Shown here piece by piece: positions 1 to 4,772 of a stretch of 5,056 bases of DNA. The stretch spans positions 1-5,056 of the forward strand of contig CAIYXG010000230.1 in NCBI GenBank assembly GCA_903930035.1, in the 5' to 3' direction. Every line of letters starts with the position of its first letter. Positions within the stretch are counted from its first letter, which is position 1. The position numbers and the translations under genes were made by a program. This DNA is from an uncultured Actinomycetes bacterium (GTDB taxonomy: Bacteria; Actinomycetota; Acidimicrobiia; Acidimicrobiales; Microtrichaceae). Under the pieces are notes generated by a model, which worked only from the letters and a program-made list of their open reading frames with translations, ran no database searches and had not been told where the DNA came from.

Positions 1-267
1 CTCGGGCGCGCGGCCCTCCCGGCGGAAGAACGAGCCGGGGATCTTGCCCGCGGCGTACATCCGCTCCTCGATGTCGACCGTCAGCGGGAAGAAGTCGATC
101 CCGTCACGGACGTGCTTGGCGGCAGTGGCGGCCACGAGGATCCGGGTGTTGCCCAGACCCGCCATGACGGCGCCGTCGGCGAGGTGGGCGAGCTTGCCCG
201 ACTCGAGGAACATGAGCTTGTCGTCGTCGCCACCGATGGTGGACTCGACGCGCTGAATATTGGCCAT
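1..267 (-). CDS. pnp: Polynucleotide phosphorylase, N-terminal part (runs off the left edge)
   Basis: PNPase is a trimeric 3'-to-5' exoribonuclease that degrades RNA by phosphorolysis and can also add 3' tails; it acts in the cytoplasm, often with the degradosome. Only the first 89 codons are here, out of roughly 700-780 in the family, so the piece covers only the start of the first RNase PH-like domain. Recognition rests on the segment at residues 59-86, which contains FFPLTVDIEERMYAAGKIPG and then SFFRREGR, a PNPase signature; upstream are ESGKLAHLADGAV (22-34) and GNTRILVAAT (39-48), where many homologues have GDT. The ATG at 267 is supported by an AAGGAGAG Shine-Dalgarno sequence five bases upstream of it. 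In most bacteria pnp directly follows rpsO on the same strand; here an opposite-strand yceI gene lies between them. Catalytic residues lie outside the window. Confidence 0.96.
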   Translation of the reverse strand, partial: MANIQRVESTIGGDDDKLMFLESGKLAHLADGAVMAGLGNTRILVAATAAKHVRDGIDFFPLTVDIEERMYAAGKIPGSFFRREGRAPE

Positions 268-271
268 GAGG

Positions 272-279
272 CTCTCCTT
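272..279 (-). promoter_or_regulatory. Shine-Dalgarno sequence of pnp
   Basis: Read on the minus strand this is AAGGAGAG, followed by CCTC and the ATG at 267. It is the strongest ribosome binding site in the window and fixes the pnp start. Its 5' edge touches the base of the hairpin at 280-296, so that stem could influence ribosome access. Confidence 0.8.
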
Positions 280-373
280 GGGTCGCGTGTCGACCCGTTA
301 GGTGCGGCCTGGCCAGTTCCCAGTTGTCGATCCCCGAACGCACCTTCTGACCCGGCCCGCTCGGGGCTCCGGG
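280..373 (-). promoter_or_regulatory. pnp leader with three consecutive potential stems
   Basis: Read on the minus strand toward pnp, three inverted repeats follow each other. First, CCCGG (373-369) pairs with CCGGG (355-351), enclosing a further CCC/GGG stem with a GAGC loop and a three-base bulge. Second, after five bases, AGGTGCG (345-339) pairs with CGCACCT (306-300) around a 32-base internal region. Third, after three bases, GGGTCG (296-291) pairs with CGACCC (285-280) around an ACACG loop and directly abuts the Shine-Dalgarno sequence. Known context: in E. coli the pnp leader folds into a stem that RNase III cuts and PNPase then uses for autoregulation. An analogous role here is inference, since GC-rich DNA yields stems by chance. 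No run of T follows any stem on this strand, so they do not look like intrinsic terminators. I could not find a convincing promoter for pnp in 268-515. Confidence 0.45.
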
Positions 374-515
374 GAGGTGGTTCGGACATCGGCGACCGGC
401 AACCGACCGACTCGCCGCAGTTGTTGTTCCCGACAGGGTACCTGAGAAACCGGTCCGGACGCCGATCCTGCCCGTGGCGCACCCGGAACGGCCCTCAGGT
501 GTGCGATCCTCGGGC

Positions 516-1217
516 ATGCGCAACAAGCAGCTCCTCGCCGTGGTCGCCGTCGTCGGACTCCTCCTGGTCGGCGGCGTCGTCGCCGTCGTCACCCTTGGCG
601 GGGGCGACGGGCCGGCCCCGCTCTCGCTCGACGACGGCACCACCAGCACGACCGCCGGCGCCGGCGCCGGCACGACGGAGGAGGACAGCTCCCCCGACGG
701 CCCGTGGCGCCTCACCGACCGCTCCCAGGCCGGCTACCGGGTGCTCGAGGACCGGCTCGGCGGGGTGCAGAACATCGAGGCCGTCGGCCGCACCAACCAG
801 GTCGAGGGCGGGTTCACGGTGGACGGCACGACGGTCACCGACGTCCGGGCCGAGGTCGACGTCGCCTCGATCACGTCCGACTCGTCGCTCCGGGACGGCC
901 GGTTCGCCGGCTCGATCATGGACACTGCCCAGTTCCCGACGGCGACGTTCGAGGCGGACACCGTCGACCTGGGCACCGTCCCGGCGACCGGGACCACGGC
1001 CAAGGTCACGGTGCCGGGCACGCTGACGCTGAAGGGACAGTCCCGGCCGGTGACCGTGGAGCTCGAGGTCCGCCGCGGCGCCGCCGAGATCGAGATCCTC
1101 GGCAGCATCCCGGTGGTCTTCGCCGACTACGGGATCGAGACGCCCCAGCCCCCGGGGCTCAAGGTGCGCGACGAGGGGACCGTCGAGTTCCTGCTCGTGG
1201 CAGTGCCGGCCGCGTAG
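516..1217 (+). CDS. Membrane-anchored YceI-family protein
   Basis: The product has 233 residues. Residues 1-5 are a short basic n-region (R2, K4), residues 6-27 are a hydrophobic segment that is either a signal anchor or an uncleaved signal peptide, and residues 30-63 are a flexible linker rich in Thr, Gly, Ala and acidic residues. The rest (about 64-230) resembles the YceI beta-barrel domain: the stretch SSLRDGRFAGSIMDTAQFPT (123-142), then the alternating strands ATFEADTVDLG, VPGTLTLKGQSRPVTVELEV (166-185), and the closing FADYGIETPQPPGLKVRDEGTVEF region. YceI proteins form lipocalin-like barrels that bind polyisoprenoids or other amphiphiles outside the cytoplasmic membrane; the ligand here is unknown. 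There is no cysteine, so it is not a lipoprotein. I chose ATG 516 because it puts the hydrophobic segment at the N-terminus; in-frame GTGs at 501 and 474 only add non-signal residues. None of these starts has a clear ribosome binding site. It is the only plus-strand gene, between rpsO and pnp. Confidence 0.9.
   Translation: MRNKQLLAVVAVVGLLLVGGVVAVVTLGGGDGPAPLSLDDGTTSTTAGAGAGTTEEDSSPDGPWRLTDRSQAGYRVLEDRLGGVQNIEAVGRTNQVEGGFTVDGTTVTDVRAEVDVASITSDSSLRDGRFAGSIMDTAQFPTATFEADTVDLGTVPATGTTAKVTVPGTLTLKGQSRPVTVELEVRRGAAEIEILGSIPVVFADYGIETPQPPGLKVRDEGTVEFLLVAVPAA
654..671 (+). repeat. Three tandem GCCGGC hexamers in the yceI linker
   Basis: The self-complementary hexamer GCCGGC occurs three times without interruption, in frame, and encodes Ala-Gly-Ala-Gly-Ala-Gly (residues 47-52) in the linker between membrane anchor and YceI domain. 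Each gain or loss of a unit would change the linker by two residues without a frameshift. Confidence 0.8.
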
Positions 1218-1237
1218 GGCGGCCGGGCGGGCCGCTC
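1206..1237. terminator. Overlapping inverted repeats between the convergent yceI and rpsO ends; possible bidirectional terminator
   Basis: The two genes converge with only 18 bases between their stop codons (1218-1235), and most of that gap is an inverted repeat: GCGGCC (1219-1224), loop GGGCG, GGCCGC (1230-1235). On the yceI transcript the stem can grow by a G-U pair and a G-C pair to eight pairs. The left arm has a second partner: CCGGCCGC (1206-1213) pairs perfectly with GCGGCCGG (1219-1226) around a five-base loop holding the yceI stop codon. The two stems share 1219-1224 and exclude each other. Neither strand shows a U-run after the stem, so canonical intrinsic termination is not evident; transcript-end stabilisation or a terminator without a U-tract remains possible. 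High GC makes chance pairing easy. Confidence 0.4.
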
Positions 1238-1517
1238 AGCGACGCAGGCCGAGCTCGGCGATGAGGGAGCGGTAGCGCTCCACGTCGTTCGCCTTGACGT
1301 AGTCGAGGAACCGGCGACGCTTGCCGACCAGCATCAGGAGGCCACGACGCGAGTGGTGGTCCTTCTTGTGCGTCTTCAGGTGCTCGGTCAGGTGGTTGAT
1401 GCGGTCCGTGAGGAGCGCGATCTGGACCTCGGCGGAGCCGGTGTCCTTCTCGTTCTTGCCGAACTTGGCGATCGTGTCCGACTTGGCCGGCAGGTTGGTG
1501 GGCTGACGATTTCCCAT
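1236..1517 (-). CDS. rpsO: 30S ribosomal protein S15
   Basis: S15 binds the central domain of 16S rRNA early in 30S assembly and contributes to a bridge with the 50S subunit. The protein has 93 residues against the usual 89. The hallmark order is complete: DTGSAEVQIALLTDRINHLT (25-44), then EHLKTHKKDHHSRRGLL (45-61) with the rRNA-binding His, Asp, Ser and Arg residues, then LVGKRRRFLDYVK (63-75), and the C-terminal RYRSLIAELGLRR. The extra length is at the N-terminus, which starts MGNRQPTNLPAKSD instead of the common MALS-type start. I place the start at ATG 1517, which has GGAGA (1525-1529) seven bases upstream; an in-frame ATG at 1565 would add a Pro-rich 16-residue stretch foreign to the family and swallow that binding site. 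rpsO normally sits between ribF or truB and pnp, so the position is expected, apart from the two inserted neighbours. Confidence 0.97.
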   Translation of the reverse strand: MGNRQPTNLPAKSDTIAKFGKNEKDTGSAEVQIALLTDRINHLTEHLKTHKKDHHSRRGLLMLVGKRRRFLDYVKANDVERYRSLIAELGLRR

Positions 1518-1644
1518 GGTGGCGTCTCCGTGGTGCGGTGTGGGTGTTGGACCCGGCCCCGGCACGCGTCGTCAGCGACGGCCCTGGGGCTGCCCTGCCG
1601 CGACGTGCTGGCGCGGTCCCGCGGCTGCGGGCCCGAGGACGGTA
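1518..1644 (-). other. rpsO leader region, 127 bases
   Basis: This gap separates the hydrolase stop from the rpsO start. It holds the GGAGA ribosome binding site (1525-1529) and, near the hydrolase end, a small perfect inverted repeat, CCCGC (1618-1622), four-base loop, GCGGG (1627-1631). No T-run follows that stem on the minus strand, so I do not call it a terminator. I found no convincing -35/-10 pair. S15 represses its own translation through leader structures in several bacteria, so a leader of this length could carry such a site, but I cannot identify one by eye. Confidence 0.4.
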
Positions 1645-2724
1645 TCAGCGGCTGATGGTCCAGCGGTACTTGGGACGCCGGTGGCGGCCGACCACGGTGC
1701 GCCGCCCGGTCGCAGGCTGCAGCGAGAACACCCGTGCCTGCGGCGTGTAGCAGACCCGCTCGACGTCCTCGATCGTGGCGTCCGCCGACGACAGCCCCGC
1801 TGCGTGCAGCCCGGCACGGATGGCGTCGCCCAGCTCGGCAGCCATCAGCTCGGCCACGACCGCCGGAAGGGTCTCGGGGTCGCGCAGGGGCCACGAGTGG
1901 CCGGCACCGTGCACCTCGACCAGGACGCCCCCGGTCCGCCGCACGGCGTCCTTGGACGTCTGGAGGGGCACGCCCACGTCACGGGTGCCGTGCAGCGCGA
2001 ACAGCGGCACGCCGTGGGCCGCCATGGCGTCGAGCGCGTACCGGCTCGACCGGGTACGGAGGATCGACGCCGTGGGGCCCAGCAGCCGCCACGGATGGGT
2101 GGCGTGGCCCACCAGCGTGGGCACGACCAGCCGGAGCAGCTTGGTGGCCTGGCGGGGGTCGGTGAACGCCGGGACCACCATGGCCGAGTCGACGAGCAGG
2201 GCGGTGCCGACGGCCGAGAGCAGCGGCGGCGCCACGCGGAACAGGTAGACCATGCGGTCCCACGTGTCGCCCACGATCGCGTCGATCAGGACCACGCCCA
2301 TGACCTGGTCGGGGCGGCTCGCGGCGAGCCGGGTGACCAGCTGACCGCCCATCGAGTGCCCGGCCAGCAGGTAGTGCGAGATGCCCAGGTCGTCGACGAC
2401 GCGGCCGAGCAGGGCGGCGTACTCGTTGAGGTTCTGGCCCGAGAGCGGCAGGCCCTGGGTGGCACCGTGGCCGGCCGTGTCGATGGCGACGACCCGGAAC
2501 CCCATGCTCACCAGCCGGGACAGCGACTGGGCGTACAGGAACCCTTCGACCGAGAACCCGTGGACCACGACGAGCGGGACGCCCTTGCCGGCCACCGTCA
2601 CCCCGACCTGGTGTCCGTCGGCCAGGGTGATCTGGTGCCGGGCCAGCCGGGGGGCCTCGACGGCCCCGGGCGCGAGCGGCTCGTCGAGGACAGGACCCTG
2701 GATCGGCTCGACGATCTGGCTCAT
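1645..2724 (-). CDS. Alpha/beta-hydrolase fold protein, substrate unknown
   Basis: The product has 359 residues and no signal peptide, so it is probably cytoplasmic. The fold is clear: LVVVHGFS (51-58) gives the HG oxyanion-hole motif, AGHSMGG (121-127) is the nucleophile elbow with Ser124, HGTRD (245-249) supplies the likely acid Asp249, and HGAGHSW (272-278) supplies the catalytic His276. The triad is complete, so the enzyme is presumably active. A region at about 150-235, with hydrophobic helices and a basic end, is the likely lid domain. The last 60 residues go beyond the usual fold and end in a strongly basic tail containing GRRTVVGRHRRPKYRW. Esterase, lipase, epoxide-hydrolase-like or C-C hydrolase activity cannot be told apart from sequence. 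It lies between ribF and rpsO, not a standard member of this cluster, with 161 bases upstream that may hold its own promoter. The ATG at 2724 has only a weak GAGG-like binding site; the start is plausible but less certain than the fold. Confidence 0.9.
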   Translation of the reverse strand: MSQIVEPIQGPVLDEPLAPGAVEAPRLARHQITLADGHQVGVTVAGKGVPLVVVHGFSVEGFLYAQSLSRLVSMGFRVVAIDTAGHGATQGLPLSGQNLNEYAALLGRVVDDLGISHYLLAGHSMGGQLVTRLAASRPDQVMGVVLIDAIVGDTWDRMVYLFRVAPPLLSAVGTALLVDSAMVVPAFTDPRQATKLLRLVVPTLVGHATHPWRLLGPTASILRTRSSRYALDAMAAHGVPLFALHGTRDVGVPLQTSKDAVRRTGGVLVEVHGAGHSWPLRDPETLPAVVAELMAAELGDAIRAGLHAAGLSSADATIEDVERVCYTPQARVFSLQPATGRRTVVGRHRRPKYRWTISR

Positions 2725-2777
2725 GGACGGCCTCGGAGGACGTGGACCGGCCGCAGCACCGCTGCCGCGCCCGGTGC

Positions 2778-2793
2778 CCCGGGAGGTCCCGGG
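2778..2793. repeat. Short perfect inverted repeat upstream of the hydrolase gene
   Basis: CCCGGGA (2778-2784) and TCCCGGG (2787-2793) are perfect inverted copies, which as RNA could form a six-pair stem with a four-base loop. It lies 54 bases upstream of the hydrolase start, between the candidate promoter and the gene, so it would be in the 5' untranslated region if that promoter is real. An operator or an RNA stem is possible; neither is shown. Confidence 0.35.
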
Positions 2794-2812
2794 ACGAGGA
2801 GGAGCCCACCGT

Positions 2813-2838
2813 ACCGGCGGCCAGCACCGGACCGGCGG
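2813..2838. repeat. Pair of 8-bp direct repeats in the ribF-hydrolase gap
   Basis: ACCGGCGG occurs at 2813-2820 and again at 2831-2838, starts 18 bases apart. They lie just downstream of the candidate -10 element when read on the minus strand. Paired direct repeats near a promoter can bind a regulator, but the motif is low-complexity for DNA this rich in G and C. Confidence 0.25.
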
Positions 2839-2850
2839 TTTCCCGGGGCA

Positions 2851-2881
2851 AGTGTCGCCACCCGGACCGCCCGCCTGTCAA
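2851..2881 (-). promoter_or_regulatory. Candidate promoter for the hydrolase gene
   Basis: On the minus strand an exact TTGACA (2881-2876) begins four bases after the ribF stop codon. A poor -10 candidate, GACACT (2856-2851), follows after 19 bases, longer than the usual 16-18. TTGACA is a full match to the housekeeping sigma -35 consensus and stands out in DNA of this composition. If real, transcription would start about 120 bases upstream of the hydrolase ATG, letting the hydrolase and rpsO be expressed apart from rbfA-truB-ribF. Confidence 0.3.
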
Positions 2882-2885
2882 GGGG

Positions 2886-3842
2886 TCAGAGGAGCGAGCG
2901 GGCCTGGTCGCAGTCGCGCTGCAGCTGGGCGGCGAGCGCGTCCACCGAGTCGAACTGCTGGTCGCCCCGCAGCCGGTGGGTGAAGCGGACCCCGACGTGC
3001 TCGCCGTAGAGGTCGCCCTCGAAGTCCAGCACGTGCACCTCGAGGACCGTCATGGCCCGGTCGTCGTAGAAGGTCGGCCGGTGGCCGACGTAGACGGCGG
3101 CAGGGAGCACCTCGGCCCGCCCGGCCGGGTCGCGCACCAGGTGGCCCGCGTAGATGCCGTCGGCCGGCATCAGCAGCTCCCCGGCCACGGCCACGTTGGC
3201 GGTCGGGAACCCGATGGTGCGGCCGCGCCGGTCCCCCTGCGTGACGGGGCCACGCATCTCGTGGGGCCGGCCCAGCATGGCGTTGGCGTCGTCGAGCCGA
3301 CCCTCGTGGAGGGCGCGCCGGATGGCGGTCGACGAGACCTGCTCGTCGTCGCGGGCGGGGTGGCCGTCGGGGGCGACCAGGGTCAGGCCCCGGACCTCGA
3401 ACCCCAGGTCCCGGCCCATCTCCTCGAGCAGCTCGACGTCGCCCAGGCGCCGGTGGCCGAAGTGGAAGTCCTCCCCCACCACGACCAGGCGCGTGTTGAG
3501 GAAGTCCACCAGCACGGACCGCACGAAGTCCTCGGCCGACTCGGCCGCCCTGGTCTCGTCGAACGAGATGACCACCGTGCCGTCGACGCCCGTGGTCGCC
3601 AGCAGCTCCAGCTTCTGGTCCAGGTCGGTGAGGAGGCGCGGCGCCGAGCCGGGCCGGACGACCGAGGCAGGGTGCCGGTCGAAGGTGACGACCGACGAGC
3701 GGTGGCCGCCGGCCGCCGCCAGGTCGACGACCTGTCCGATGACGGTCCGGTGCCCGAGATGGACGCCGTCGTAGGCACCGATGGTGACGACGGAGCCCTC
3801 GGCCGGGTGGAACGGGACGCGGGCGTCGCGGAGGACCTGCAC
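2886..3842 (-). CDS. ribF: Bifunctional riboflavin kinase / FAD synthetase
   Basis: RibF phosphorylates riboflavin to FMN with ATP, then adenylylates FMN to FAD, in the cytoplasm. The 318-residue product has both domains. The N-terminal FAD-synthetase (nucleotidyltransferase) half shows VVTIGAYDGVHLGH (18-31) with the His28/His31 HxGH motif, TFDRHP (53-58), VVVGEDFHFGHRRLG (120-134) and VSSTAIR (169-175). The C-terminal riboflavin-kinase half shows GDRRGRTIGFPTAN (203-216) with the ATP/Mg-binding PTAN motif, PADGIYAGHL (226-235), GHRPTF (253-258), the probable catalytic base Glu268 in LEVHVLDFEGDLYG, and FDSVDALAAQLQRD (297-310). The reading frame stays open far upstream, to 4166, but that part overlaps truB out of frame. 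I place the start at GTG 3842 because the protein then begins about 17 residues before the first motif, as in actinobacterial homologues. This GTG has no visible Shine-Dalgarno sequence and lies 10 bases after the truB stop, which suggests translational coupling to truB. Confidence 0.96.
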   Translation of the reverse strand: MQVLRDARVPFHPAEGSVVTIGAYDGVHLGHRTVIGQVVDLAAAGGHRSSVVTFDRHPASVVRPGSAPRLLTDLDQKLELLATTGVDGTVVISFDETRAAESAEDFVRSVLVDFLNTRLVVVGEDFHFGHRRLGDVELLEEMGRDLGFEVRGLTLVAPDGHPARDDEQVSSTAIRRALHEGRLDDANAMLGRPHEMRGPVTQGDRRGRTIGFPTANVAVAGELLMPADGIYAGHLVRDPAGRAEVLPAAVYVGHRPTFYDDRAMTVLEVHVLDFEGDLYGEHVGVRFTHRLRGDQQFDSVDALAAQLQRDCDQARSLL

Positions 3843-3852
3843 GGCGGGCAGG

Positions 3853-4752
3853 CTACGGCGGCGGGACGGCGAGCACGAACGAGGGCTTGACGGTGCCGTG
3901 GCGGTGCGCGGCGTAGACGGCGAGGACCTGCCCCGCCCCGTCGAGGACGGCCCACGGCCCGTCCCCCTCGGCCGGCACGCCCAGCTCGTCACGGCCGAGC
4001 ACCTGGCCGACGCCCACGCGCGCCGCCACCCCGTCGTCGACCACCACCTGCGGGAGGTGCCGCACCCCGGCGGCGGCCGGCAGCAGGACGAGCTCCTCGA
4101 GCGGGGTCGCCTCCTCGAGCAGGAACGGGCCGACCCGGGTCCGTCGCAGCGCCGACAGGTGCGCACCGCCCCCCAGGGCCCGGCCCAGGTCGGCCGCCAG
4201 CACCCGCACGTAGGTGCCGGACGAGCAGGTCACCGTGGCGTCCCAGACCAACGGGTCCTCCGTGGGGCGGACGTCGAACTGGCGGACGACCACGGGACGG
4301 GCCGCCCGCTCGACCTCCTTGCCCTCGCGCGCCAGCTGGTGGAGACGCCGCCCGTCGACCTTCACGGCCGAGACCATCGGTGGCACCTGCTCCATCGGGC
4401 CCGTGAGCGTGCGGGCGGCGGCGACGACCTGCGCGGCGGCCGGCGGCGCCATGTCGTGGCGCGCGGTGACCTCGCCGTCGGCGTCGAGCGAGTCGGTCTC
4501 GACGCCCAGCGTGATCCGCGCCTCGTAGGTCTTGTCCACGCCGGTGACGAAGGTGAGCAGCCGCGTCGCGCGGCCCACGCCGAGCACGAGCACGCCGGTG
4601 GCCATGGGGTCGAGCGTCCCGGCGTGGCCCACCTTCTTGGTCCCGAGCAGCCGGCGGGCCCGCCCCACCACGTCGTGGCTGGTCCAGCCCGCAGGCTTGT
4701 CGACGATGCAGATGCCCGTGGGTGCCCCGGCCGTGCCGTCCGCGTGGTCCAT
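3853..4752 (-). CDS. truB: tRNA pseudouridine(55) synthase
   Basis: TruB converts U55 in the T-loop of tRNAs to pseudouridine and also acts as a tRNA-folding chaperone. The product has 299 residues, a normal length. Motifs in order: GICIVDKPAGWTSHDVV (13-29), the catalytic motif KVGHAGTLDPMATGVL (40-55) with the nucleophile Asp48, KTYEARITLGVETDSLDADG (74-93) with the conserved Tyr76, QVPPMVSAVKVDGRRLHQLA (122-141), CSSGTYVRVLAADLG (176-190) with Arg183, and LRRTRVGPF (202-210). The segment from about 235 to the end, with VLGRDELGVP and WAVLDGAGQVLAVY, is the small C-terminal PUA-like domain. It follows rbfA by 20 bases and precedes ribF by 10, so the three are almost certainly one operon. 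ATG 4752 begins 12 residues before the conserved N-terminal strand; no strong ribosome binding site is seen, so coupling to rbfA translation is plausible. Confidence 0.97.
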   Translation of the reverse strand: MDHADGTAGAPTGICIVDKPAGWTSHDVVGRARRLLGTKKVGHAGTLDPMATGVLVLGVGRATRLLTFVTGVDKTYEARITLGVETDSLDADGEVTARHDMAPPAAAQVVAAARTLTGPMEQVPPMVSAVKVDGRRLHQLAREGKEVERAARPVVVRQFDVRPTEDPLVWDATVTCSSGTYVRVLAADLGRALGGGAHLSALRRTRVGPFLLEEATPLEELVLLPAAAGVRHLPQVVVDDGVAARVGVGQVLGRDELGVPAEGDGPWAVLDGAGQVLAVYAAHRHGTVKPSFVLAVPPP

Positions 4753-4772
4753 GTCCGGTCCGGAGCGGCGCG

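Noticed and set aside
435..440. TACCCT on the minus strand as a pnp -10 element
   Set aside because: It fits TANNNT, but the 17-18-base upstream position carries only a GC-rich hexamer, so I could not support a promoter.
421..449. Possible plus-strand promoter for yceI beginning with TTGTTG
   Set aside because: At 16-18 bases spacing no hexamer resembles TANNNT; the match is too weak to annotate.
474..515. Earlier yceI starts at GTG 474 or GTG 501
   Set aside because: They put up to 14 polar residues before the basic-then-hydrophobic signal segment and have no better ribosome binding site than ATG 516.
1518..1565. Longer rpsO starting at ATG 1565
   Set aside because: It adds 16 Pro/His-rich residues absent from S15 proteins and would translate through the GGAGA binding site that serves ATG 1517.
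1618..1631. CCCGC/GCGGG hairpin as a terminator of the hydrolase transcript
   Set aside because: Five pairs only, and no T-run follows on the minus strand; read-through into rpsO is just as likely.
1516..3009. Plus-strand open frame of 497 codons opposite the hydrolase
   Set aside because: It runs antisense to the hydrolase and the rpsO leader, is dominated by Arg, Gly, Pro, His and Asp as expected for a GC-rich shadow frame, and shows no recognisable motif. The minus-strand hydrolase has a full catalytic triad.
2742..3890. Plus-strand open frame of 382 codons opposite ribF
   Set aside because: It mirrors the ribF codons, has a composition typical of antisense frames (Val, Glu, His, Gly, Arg), and shows no domain.
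3843..4166. Upstream extension of ribF to an ATG at 4166
   Set aside because: The added 108 residues overlap truB in another frame, are Arg/Ser-rich and match nothing in RibF; the family begins shortly before the first motif.
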